This document shows, piece by piece, positions 7,425 to 13,331 of a stretch of 14,248 bases of DNA. Under the pieces are notes generated by a model. That model was not told the origin of the DNA. It did not search any database and was given only the letters and a program-made list of their open reading frames with translations. How positions within the stretch are numbered: position 1 is the stretch's first letter; the number at the start of each line of letters is the position of its first letter. This stretch comes from Clostridia bacterium. GTDB lineage: Bacteria; Bacillota; Peptococcia; Peptococcales; SKKY01. A program made the translations under genes and the position numbers. Location of the stretch: positions 1 through 14,248 of the forward strand of contig SKKY01000190.1 of NCBI GenBank assembly GCA_007123515.1, written 5' to 3'.

Positions 7425-7949
7425 TTACGCTTGATTGACAAAACTCTTTGATGCTCCACCTGTATCTGAAGATGTGCCGGCAACCCTTGCTAAATAGACG
7501 TTGCCTAACGTTTCAATATGTCCGGCTACATCTTCAAAATAGTTTAAGTGCTCTTGCTCTTCTTCAATAATCTGCTCAAATAATTTTTTGGTAATGCTGT
7601 CTCCATTTTCACTGGCAACTCTGGCAAACTGGTTATAGGCTTCCATTGCATTTCCTTCAGCCTCAGCATCATGTAAAAACATTTCCACAGTTTCCTGTCC
7701 TTTTTTAATAGAACCATGAAGTTCAGAAGTTGGCTCTCCACCAAGTTCCAAAACTCTTTCAGCAAACGCTTCTGCATGACGCATTTCATCGATTGCTATT
7801 AATTTAACATTAGCCGCTAATTCCCCAAGGTCACGATCATCTAAATTATAATGCTGATTCATGTACTGATGAATTGCCTGTAATTCCATAGAACGAGCCT
7901 CATTTAAAACCTTAATCACATTTTCTTTTCTTTCTTGCCTTGAACTCAT
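7425..7949 (-). CDS. bfr: Bacterioferritin
   Basis: This ferritin-like iron store oxidises Fe(II) at a di-iron centre and holds the iron in a protein cage, limiting Fenton damage. The 174-residue four-helix protein shows the ferroxidase ligands: Glu22 in MELQAIHQY, Glu55-x2-His58 in DEMRHAE, Glu98 or a nearby Glu in helix C, and Glu131-x2-His134 in EEEQEHLNYFE. Met56 sits where the haem-axial Met52 of E. coli Bfr sits, which favours Bfr over a haem-free ferritin. A Ser/Gly-rich C-terminal tail of roughly 15 residues exceeds the usual ~158. The ATG follows AAAGGAGG. It is monocistronic, with its own terminator, and divergent from the membrane-protein gene. Confidence 0.9.
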   Translation of the reverse strand: MSSRQERKENVIKVLNEARSMELQAIHQYMNQHYNLDDRDLGELAANVKLIAIDEMRHAEAFAERVLELGGEPTSELHGSIKKGQETVEMFLHDAEAEGNAMEAYNQFARVASENGDSITKKLFEQIIEEEQEHLNYFEDVAGHIETLGNVYLARVAGTSSDTGGASKSFVNQA

Positions 7950-7980
7950 TTCTTAATTCCTCCTTTAAAATTTCTTTTTA

Positions 7981-8004
7981 TATTGTTGATACTATATCAC
8001 AATA
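7981..8004. promoter_or_regulatory. Inverted repeat, possible operator upstream of bfr
   Basis: TATTG-T-TGATA-CTA-TATCA-CAATA forms a 10-bp dyad with one extra base. On the minus strand it contains TATAGT, a possible bfr -10. The TTGAT...ATCA core is loosely FNR/CRP-like, but the spacing is wrong for a clean match and no known Fur or PerR box is present. The assignment is inference only. Confidence 0.35.
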
Positions 8005-8055
8005 TTCATAATTACTACTTACCCGTCTGTTACAAATTTAAACAACAAGGGTATG

Positions 8056-8061
8056 TATACT
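8056..8061 (+). promoter_or_regulatory. Possible -10 box before the membrane protein gene
   Basis: TATACT lies just upstream of the ribosome site AGGGTGA (8064-8070). The -35 region is poor: TTACAA at 8030-8035 is 20 bases away. If used, the leader would be only about 10 bases. Confidence 0.3.
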
Positions 8062-8076
8062 TTAGGGTGATTAATC

Positions 8077-8892
8077 ATGAATAATTACAAAATCAGCGCT
8101 CTCGGCCGACCTGTCGATCTGTCTTATGCATCTAATAAACGGATCGCACAAATTGCACCGGCCGGTTTTTTGCTCTACTTTATCTATTCACAGGATATTT
8201 GGCTCAGTCTGCTTTTTGCCGCAAATCTTTTTCTTGTATGGGCCCTTAACAGAGAACTCGATCCGGACAACCATACGGCGGCAGTCCTTTCAGTTTTACT
8301 ATATGGTCTTCTTTCTCCTTTTATCGATTTAAATACTTCCCTGCTCACCTTATTCTGGCTCTTACTGCTATTACGATCACTTAGTCTTTGTGTAGGGCTA
8401 ACCATTTTGATCTCTGACTATTTACTGATTGCCGTTTTTAGTGTGATAATCGCCCGCCAAAATGAACATCCTCTTTTTCTCATTATGACTTTCATTGCTT
8501 TTCTCTATATATGGTTTGCAAGGCGCGAAAAAAACATATATGGCGGACTGTTGGTTACAGCCGCAGGGCTCATCTGGTTCTGCTTAGCGCCTTTTACAGG
8601 TCCATATTTTTATATATCCGGCGACATAATGTATTTTGCTACCCTCTTTGTCTCCATTTTGTTTTTGTGGTGGATCCTGCAGAATAAGGCGCCCGAATCT
8701 TATGATGATCAGGGCAAAGAACCCATTATGCAAATCCGTTTATTAGTATCCCAATACTTTTTCCTGCTCTACACTCTCATAGTTAACCATGTTCCCTTTA
8801 TGGCTGATCAAAAATTATTATTGACGTGCGTTATGGCAGGATCTTTGCTCATAGCTATTTATCCCTTTTTTTCTAAACGCATTCAGCGTTAA
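8077..8892 (+). CDS. Multi-pass membrane protein of unknown function
   Basis: This is a 271-residue, very hydrophobic protein with about eight predicted membrane segments, for example IAPAGFLLYFIY, LLTLFWLLLLLRSL, LFLIMTFIAFLYIWF and YFATLFVSILFLWWIL. The only hydrophilic stretches are an ELDPDNHTAA loop near residue 65, a KAPESYDDQGKEP loop near residue 210, and a basic end (FFSKRIQR), suggesting a cytoplasmic C-terminus. The ATG follows AGGGTGA. I do not recognise the family. No transporter signature, catalytic motif or signal peptide is obvious. Its end overlaps the end of the convergent flavodoxin gene by 20 bases. Whether the two work together is unknown. Confidence 0.75.
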   Translation: MNNYKISALGRPVDLSYASNKRIAQIAPAGFLLYFIYSQDIWLSLLFAANLFLVWALNRELDPDNHTAAVLSVLLYGLLSPFIDLNTSLLTLFWLLLLLRSLSLCVGLTILISDYLLIAVFSVIIARQNEHPLFLIMTFIAFLYIWFARREKNIYGGLLVTAAGLIWFCLAPFTGPYFYISGDIMYFATLFVSILFLWWILQNKAPESYDDQGKEPIMQIRLLVSQYFFLLYTLIVNHVPFMADQKLLLTCVMAGSLLIAIYPFFSKRIQR

Positions 8893-9361
8893 TTCTCTCA
8901 GCTAACGCTTCAATGGCATCAAAACGAAGATCTTCTATATCTGTTGTTACCTTGGCAACTTTTTTAATGACCACTTTTTCCAAAAAGTTAAGTTTGGAAA
9001 AATCAAATTTCCCTCCAAAAGAAACCAGCTCTTGTGCATGTCTGGTCAGCTCCTCAGGAAAAATATTCCGCAGCTGTTTTTCTTCTTCTTCTCCCCTGTG
9101 CATATTACAGGTAAATAACATCAGCTTTTTTTGCAAGAGCTTTTCTTGGTGGTTATTTGCAAATGTCAGAACTTCCTTGTTAAGCCGCCCGGCATACACT
9201 GAACTACCCATAATCACCATGTCTACATCATCAATCAGAGGAACTTCTTTCTTACTTAGGTTATATACAGATACCTTGCATGTTATTTTTTCTGCTAAAT
9301 GTAATGCACATTCTTGTGCACTTCCGTGTTTAGTTCCAAAAATTATTGCAATCTTCAACAC
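8873..9361 (-). CDS. Flavodoxin-domain protein (flavodoxin_5/HemG-like)
   Basis: This is a 162-residue cytoplasmic flavodoxin-fold protein expected to bind FMN. Seen: the N-terminal phosphate-binding loop IIFGTKHGSA, the MVIMGSSVYAGRLN strand-loop typical of the flavodoxin/HemG group, and a C-terminal helix. Relatives include protoporphyrinogen oxidase HemG and flavodoxin-like proteins of clostridia. No heme genes are adjacent, so the electron partner is unknown. The start is GTG at 9361 or TTG at 9358; GGAGG is 5 or 8 bases upstream, and the TTG gives MKIAIIFGT, the more usual N-terminus. The gene overlaps the membrane-protein gene by 20 bases at the 3' end. Confidence 0.82.
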   Translation of the reverse strand: MLKIAIIFGTKHGSAQECALHLAEKITCKVSVYNLSKKEVPLIDDVDMVIMGSSVYAGRLNKEVLTFANNHQEKLLQKKLMLFTCNMHRGEEEEKQLRNIFPEELTRHAQELVSFGGKFDFSKLNFLEKVVIKKVAKVTTDIEDLRFDAIEALAERINAECV

Positions 9362-9389
9362 GGCACCTCCTTTTTACTATCTCGAATCT

Positions 9390-9418
9390 ATCATATCGAT
9401 TTATGCTCTGTAACACAA
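9390..9418 (-). promoter_or_regulatory. Promoter candidate for the flavodoxin-domain gene
   Basis: On the minus strand, TTGTGT (9413-9418) and TATGAT (9390-9395) are 17 bases apart, with the start codon about 30 bases downstream. The spacing is ideal; the -35 is only half matching. Confidence 0.55.
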
Positions 9419-9433
9419 GTAGAACAACCACAC

Positions 9434-9462
9434 TTGCCTGATTAGTAAAAAAAGGATATGAT
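9434..9462 (+). promoter_or_regulatory. Promoter for the secreted RlpA-domain gene
   Basis: TTGCCT (9434-9439), 17 bases, then TATGAT (9457-9462) is a good sigma-A-like promoter. The start would be near 9469, leaving a leader of about 23 bases that holds GGGGTGA. There is no room for a riboswitch. Confidence 0.65.
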
Positions 9463-9491
9463 TAACAAAATGTTTTGGGGTGATTAATTAT

Positions 9492-10313
9492 ATGAAAAAA
9501 ATATTGGCAATAAGCTTATTTTGTCTCTTACTGAGCAGCTTTTCATTTGCTGCATATGCCGAAGCTCCGGCTCGCGAACTAGATGATGTAAGTTTTATTA
9601 TTGACTTTGAACCTGCTGAGTTTAACGGAAATGCCATATTGGCTAATGGCAGAATGCTTCTGCCTATGAGAGATTTCTTTGAGTCCATCGGCGCAGATTT
9701 GGACTGGTGCGATCAGGAAAAACAGGTTAATGCCAGCTATAACGGGAATCAGATTACACTGAAGATAGAAAAACACACTGCCTACATCAATGATAATATG
9801 CTGATTCTTGATGTCGCACCCACACTGGTAAGTGATGCGACCTACATTCCGGTACGGTTTGCTGCTGAATCCTTAGGCTATGAAATCATTTGGAGTGATT
9901 CCTTAAGAACTATCTATGCATTTTCTGAAACTGAAGATCTCGATCTGAGTTTTATCCCTGAACAGGCGCAACCAGTAGAAGAGAAAGTGCCTGCATTAAA
10001 CGTCGTTGATACTTTTTCCGGAACGGCTTCCTGGTACGGAGGAAAGTTCCATGGTCGCCGGACGACAAGTGGAGAAGTCTTCGATCAATATGCTATGACA
10101 GCGGCTCACCGCACCCTGCCGTTTGGCACCTTTGTCAAAGTCACACATAAAGCAACAGATGATTCAGTGGTTGTTAAAATTAATGACCGCGGGCCACATA
10201 TCCACGGCAGAATTATTGACCTTTCGATGGCTTCCGCTGATAAAATCGGACTAAGAGCCCGCGGACTTGGCGAAGTCATCGTTGAAGTACTTAAGAACTA
10301 TCAGCCAAAATAA
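9492..10313 (+). CDS. Secreted protein: copper amine oxidase-N-like domain plus RlpA/DPBB domain
   Basis: This 273-residue secreted protein likely acts at the cell wall. A signal peptide is clear: MKK, a hydrophobic stretch, then AYA before EAP near residue 24. Residues ~30-140 resemble the copper-amine-oxidase N-terminal-like repeat (GRMLLPMRDFFESIGADLDW and TYIPVRFAAESLGYEIIW), which in Firmicutes is a wall-associated domain rather than an oxidase. Residues ~180-270 are an RlpA double-psi beta-barrel: GTASWYGGKFHGRRTTSGE, TAAHRTLPFGT, VKINDRGPH and IIDLS. The His in TAAH and Asp in NDRGP are the residues linked to peptidoglycan cleavage in RlpA. A GTG at 9480 would add four residues, but GGGGTGA fits the ATG better. 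Lytic transglycosylase activity is an inference. Confidence 0.9.
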   Translation: MKKILAISLFCLLLSSFSFAAYAEAPARELDDVSFIIDFEPAEFNGNAILANGRMLLPMRDFFESIGADLDWCDQEKQVNASYNGNQITLKIEKHTAYINDNMLILDVAPTLVSDATYIPVRFAAESLGYEIIWSDSLRTIYAFSETEDLDLSFIPEQAQPVEEKVPALNVVDTFSGTASWYGGKFHGRRTTSGEVFDQYAMTAAHRTLPFGTFVKVTHKATDDSVVVKINDRGPHIHGRIIDLSMASADKIGLRARGLGEVIVEVLKNYQPK

Positions 10314-10320
10314 CGATCCA

Positions 10321-10359
10321 TTAGAAAAAGCCCGGCAGATGAAGCCGGGCTTTTTCTAA
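10321..10359. terminator. Bidirectional terminator between the RlpA-domain and response regulator genes
   Basis: There is a perfect 16-bp stem, 10321-10336 pairing with 10344-10359, with a GC-rich core (GCCCGGC) and a 7-base loop. A and T runs lie on either side. The stop codon of the minus-strand regulator (10356-10358) is inside the right arm. Confidence 0.93.
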
Positions 10360-10727
10360 TTACGTTTCTTTTCAAATTTAGATACCTTTTCAAGCACTGA
10401 ATCTTTTCGAAAAGGCTTGACTAAAAAATCACTGGCTCCTGCCACAAAAGCATCAACAATTATATTCTTTCGGCCAAGTACCGAGCAAATCAGGATCTTA
10501 GCATCCGGATTTATGTTAAGTATTTCTTTTGTAGCCTCTATTCCGTCCATTTCGGGCATGGTAATGTCCATTATTACAAGATCCGGCATGTATTCCTTAT
10601 ATTTTCTGACCGCCATCAGTCCATTTTCAGCCTCTGCCACCACTTCATAATTATTGTTTCTAAGTATATGATACAGCGTTTTTCTGATGATCGCAGCATC
10701 ATCGGCTATAAGTACTTTTAAAGACAA
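10356..10727 (-). CDS. Single-domain CheY-like response regulator
   Basis: This 123-residue receiver domain has no output domain, so it probably signals by protein contact. Numbered from the TTG at 10727: the acidic pair Asp9/Asp10, phospho-acceptor Asp54 in VIMDITMPEMDG, Ser82 at the usual Thr/Ser switch position, and Lys104-Pro105 in LVKPF. All essentials are present. I prefer the TTG start (MSLKVLIADD), with GAGGGGT just upstream, over an ATG at 10745 that adds six residues and has a poor ribosome site. No kinase or chemotaxis gene lies in the window. A role in motility or in a phosphorelay is open. Confidence 0.87.
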   Translation of the reverse strand: MSLKVLIADDAAIIRKTLYHILRNNNYEVVAEAENGLMAVRKYKEYMPDLVIMDITMPEMDGIEATKEILNINPDAKILICSVLGRKNIIVDAFVAGASDFLVKPFRKDSVLEKVSKFEKKRN

Positions 10728-10769
10728 TGTTTTTCTACCCCTCATATACCTAAAATGTGATGCAGGATT

Positions 10770-10799
10770 ATTCTATCATAATTTATTGTATGTTATCAC
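10770..10799 (-). promoter_or_regulatory. Weak promoter candidate for the response regulator
   Basis: On the minus strand, GTGATA (10794-10799) and TAGAAT (10770-10775) are 18 bases apart. The region is very AT-rich, so chance matches are likely. The rest of this roughly 230-base gap holds only the terminator at 10877-10915 and a weak ATCGC/GCGAT hairpin at 10836-10859. Confidence 0.35.
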
Positions 10800-10876
10800 T
10801 TTTTTATTTGATTGCTATTATTATAATTTTTCCTTATCGCCTTTGTAGCAGAAAGCGATTGCACTATCAGATAAAC

Positions 10877-10915
10877 AAAAAGCCAATACAATGTCCAAAA
10901 AGACTGTATTGGCTT
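10877..10915 (-). terminator. Terminator of the peroxiredoxin gene
   Basis: AAGCCAATACA (10880-10890) pairs with TGTATTGGCTT (10905-10915), with an inner GTC/GAC pairing in the loop. On the minus strand the hairpin is followed by a short U-run. It lies about 47 bases after the peroxiredoxin stop. Confidence 0.82.
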
Positions 10916-10961
10916 AGAAAATAAAAAGGCTATACTTCATTACAAATAAGGCAGTCAAAAA

Positions 10962-11426
10962 CTATCGATTAGTGATGGCATCCACCACTAAACTTAAATT
11001 GGGAACTTCACTGATCGGATATATTTTCTGAAAAATAAGTATTCCTTCCTCATCAAAAAGCAAATCAGCTCTTTCTGAAGTCCCAGCTTCTTCTCTGAAA
11101 ATATTACACATTTTCGCAAGTTCTCCGGTCGGCCAGAAATCACATAACATATCAAGTTTTTCAACCTCAATCGCCTTTGCCCAGGCATTTTTACAAAACG
11201 AATGATCAATACTGATTCCTAAAGGAACAATATTTAGCTGATCCACAAAATAATCGTAATGCCCTTCAATGTTCTTCATTTGTTTTTCACAGACCGATGT
11301 CCATGCCAAAGGATGAAAAGAAAGTAGTACATTTTTTCCTTTGAAATCATTGATATCGATCGGTGTCCCTTTTTGATTTTTAAGAGTAATCTCGGGTATC
11401 TTAGTACCCAGTTCCAGTCCGCTCAT
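10962..11426 (-). CDS. Peroxiredoxin, AhpC/TSA family (AhpE/BCP-like)
   Basis: This thiol peroxidase reduces hydrogen peroxide or organic peroxides. The 154-residue thioredoxin-fold protein has the peroxiredoxin signature Pro39-x3-Thr43-x2-Cys46 in FHPLAWTSVC, so Cys46 is the peroxidatic cysteine. Other cysteines are at 78, 95 and 107, and one could act as the resolving residue. The ISIDHSFCKNAWAKA and ERADLLFDEEG segments fit the AhpE/BCP branch. The ATG at 11424-11426 follows GAGAGGT. It lies in the same direction as the transporter gene upstream but has its own promoter candidate and a clear terminator. In an anaerobe it would serve oxygen defence; the reductant is unknown. Confidence 0.88.
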   Translation of the reverse strand: MSGLELGTKIPEITLKNQKGTPIDINDFKGKNVLLSFHPLAWTSVCEKQMKNIEGHYDYFVDQLNIVPLGISIDHSFCKNAWAKAIEVEKLDMLCDFWPTGELAKMCNIFREEAGTSERADLLFDEEGILIFQKIYPISEVPNLSLVVDAITNR

Positions 11427-11440
11427 TTAATCTACCTCTC

Positions 11441-11469
11441 ATTCTACATGATTTGCAAACTCCTATCAA
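11441..11469 (-). promoter_or_regulatory. Promoter candidate for the peroxiredoxin gene
   Basis: On the minus strand, TTGATA (11464-11469), 17 bases, TAGAAT (11441-11446) is close to consensus. It lies so near the gene that the leader would be about 10 bases, cutting into the ribosome site. It may therefore be fortuitous. Confidence 0.45.
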
Positions 11470-11476
11470 AGAATGT

Positions 11477-12346
11477 TTAGATGTCAAGAAATAACAACCA
11501 TCCACCAAGCAAAATAATAATCGATCCGGCAAGTTTATCTCTGATCTTCTCTTTTAAAAATAAAGAAGAAAGGATCACGGTAATTACCATTGAAGTCTGA
11601 CTAAGCGGTTCTGCTACGCTTAATTCAATCTCTTTTAGAGTCATCATCAAAAAATAATAGGAATAACCATTAATTAAACCACTTGCGATCGCCCAGCCTG
11701 GTTTCCTGATAAAAAGTTCATAAATAGCACTTACCTTTCTTTTATAGATTAAAAACAAAAGTAGGTAAAAGCTGATCATTAAATACAAAAAAAACACATA
11801 AGCGACAGGATTCATATTAACGATAAAAAACTTATCAAGAATTCTTCCAAAAGACTGAATGGTTACAGCAACAAACATCAGAAGAACCGCTTTTTCCTTA
11901 AATAAGAGCTTCATTGATGTTGAAAAGCTGTCCGATCTTTTTAAATAGCTCAGGCCAAAAATAATAATCAAAATTCCTGCAATTTTTCCAATGTTTAGAC
12001 TTTCTCCAAGAAAAATAACTGAGAGAATTAGAAGCACCAGAGAACCAAGGCTTGTAATCGGGGTAACAAGTGACGCTTCCCCTTTAGCCAGACTAAATAC
12101 ATAGAGCGAAGCATAAAAACTATATACAATTCCATTGATTAAGACAGGAATCACAAACTCATAATTATCGATCGTTTGCACCGCAACAAATGGAGCCAGC
12201 GACAACGCTCCGATAAAGAAAAACAGAAACGTGGCCGCTATGTTTTTTTCCATATTTCCTTCAAAGTCACCCAGCTTTTTTACTGTGATTCTCTCTACAG
12301 CCAGAAATATGATCCTCAAAAACAAAAAGCTATACGCAACTACCAT
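11477..12346 (-). CDS. EamA/DMT-superfamily membrane transporter
   Basis: This 289-residue inner-membrane protein has about ten hydrophobic helices in two EamA-like repeats (roughly 1-140 and 150-289), the usual size and layout for drug/metabolite transporters. Seen: a conserved helix end SLVTPITSLGSLVLLILSV...GESLNIGKIAGI in repeat one, and its counterpart ELSVAEPLSQTSMVITVILS...EKIRDKLAGSIIILLGGWLLF in repeat two. Substrate cannot be deduced. The ATG overlaps the PfkB kinase stop as TAATG, so translation is probably coupled. This suggests transport of a compound tied to the kinase/deaminase pair, perhaps export of a nucleoside or sugar product. Confidence 0.88.
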   Translation of the reverse strand: MVVAYSFLFLRIIFLAVERITVKKLGDFEGNMEKNIAATFLFFFIGALSLAPFVAVQTIDNYEFVIPVLINGIVYSFYASLYVFSLAKGEASLVTPITSLGSLVLLILSVIFLGESLNIGKIAGILIIIFGLSYLKRSDSFSTSMKLLFKEKAVLLMFVAVTIQSFGRILDKFFIVNMNPVAYVFFLYLMISFYLLLFLIYKRKVSAIYELFIRKPGWAIASGLINGYSYYFLMMTLKEIELSVAEPLSQTSMVITVILSSLFLKEKIRDKLAGSIIILLGGWLLFLDI

Positions 12347-13311
12347 TATTGATCCGTCTCACTTTTTATTTTTTCCCTGATTTTTTGTTTCACTTTTTCC
12401 TTACCTTCTTTTTCACGGGGATTATTAGATGCCTGAGCAATGGCAATTCCTGCATATTCGGCTCCTATAGCAATCGCATCTTTAAGGATAACCCCCTGCA
12501 AAAGCCCTGCAGCCGTCGCAGAAAAAAGTGCCTCTCCGGCTCCGGAGGTATCCACCACTGTAACCTCAAACGGTTCTATGTAACCACTTTGATTATGCAA
12601 GTTATCATAGAACACTGATCCTCTTTGGCTAAGGGTCACAATACCTCTTTGTATATTATGATTCTGAACAAATTCTTTGAGCCTTTTTTGAACAATATGC
12701 ACCTCAATATCCGCAACATCTTCATCAAACATTTTCGAAGCAACTTCTTCATTAATCACAAAGCAGGCAAGATCCTGGAGTAAAGAATCATCCGTAATCG
12801 CAAATTCAGCATTTGCACTATATACAAATAAACTCCTTTTATTTTTCTTGCAGGCATTGATCATTTTTGAGGTAATCTTTTCGCTCAAATCAAGTTCCAG
12901 TAATACTGTCTGATATAAACGGGCAAATTTTTCGGCATACTTATCGATGTATGTTTCAAGATGTTTGATATCCGGCAACTGTGTTACAGAAGTCTGCAAC
13001 AGGCCGTCCGGATTAACGATAGCCATCCAAAAACCCATGCCCTTGTCATTTATCGGAAGTATGTGTTCCGTGTTAATGTTCTTTTTATTTAGTTTTTCCA
13101 AAAAATCATGACCAAAGGAACTGTTGTCAATTGTGGAAATAAAACTCACATTGAATTCAAGATCGGCCATATTCACAGCAATATTTCTGCCTATTCCTCC
13201 ATGAACCACTTCAACCGTTCCATAGTTTCTTCCCTGCGGATTATATTCTTCCTGTAAATAACTTTTACAGTCAACAAACGAAGATCCTATTACCGCAATT
13301 TTTTCAGACAT
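12346..13311 (-). CDS. PfkB-family sugar/nucleoside kinase with Glu at the catalytic base
   Basis: This 321-residue ribokinase-fold kinase transfers phosphate from ATP to a sugar or nucleoside hydroxyl. Seen: the substrate-binding GGIGRNIAVNMADL near residues 38-51, the NEEV segment (187-190), a VTLSQRGS strand, and the C-terminal signature VVDTSGAGEALFSA. The catalytic position is Glu260 (codon GAG) where nearly all family members have Asp (GAGD). It could retain activity with Glu, have altered kinetics, or be inactive. I chose the ATG at 13311, preceded by GAGGTG; an ATG four codons upstream has no better site. It follows the deaminase gene by 20 bases and is coupled to the transporter. Pseudouridine kinase or another nucleoside kinase is plausible from context. 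Confidence 0.87.
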   Translation of the reverse strand: MSEKIAVIGSSFVDCKSYLQEEYNPQGRNYGTVEVVHGGIGRNIAVNMADLEFNVSFISTIDNSSFGHDFLEKLNKKNINTEHILPINDKGMGFWMAIVNPDGLLQTSVTQLPDIKHLETYIDKYAEKFARLYQTVLLELDLSEKITSKMINACKKNKRSLFVYSANAEFAITDDSLLQDLACFVINEEVASKMFDEDVADIEVHIVQKRLKEFVQNHNIQRGIVTLSQRGSVFYDNLHNQSGYIEPFEVTVVDTSGAGEALFSATAAGLLQGVILKDAIAIGAEYAGIAIAQASNNPREKEGKEKVKQKIREKIKSETDQ

Positions 13312-13331
13312 ATGACACCTCATTAAAAATC

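Noticed and set aside
7544..7789. Second minus-strand frame inside bfr
   Set aside because: Shadow of the bacterioferritin gene; no motif and no ribosome site, whereas the bfr frame shows all ferroxidase ligands.
7372..7998. TACTATATC occurs at both 7372-7380 and 7990-7998 around bfr
   Set aside because: A 9-base AT-rich repeat is expected by chance in a window of this size.
8876..8909. Three copies of AACGC/GCGTT forming alternative short hairpins at the convergent gene ends
   Set aside because: The best stem (8885-8891 with 8903-8909) is 7 bp with no T-run, inside coding sequence; not a convincing terminator.
8913..9413. Plus-strand frame of 166 codons opposite the flavodoxin gene
   Set aside because: Its Ser/Phe/Leu-rich composition is typical of an antisense shadow; the minus-strand flavodoxin motifs are clear.
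10836..10859. ATCGC/GCGAT hairpin in the gap before the response regulator gene
   Set aside because: Only 5 bp plus three more across a bulge, without a T-run or recognised riboswitch core.
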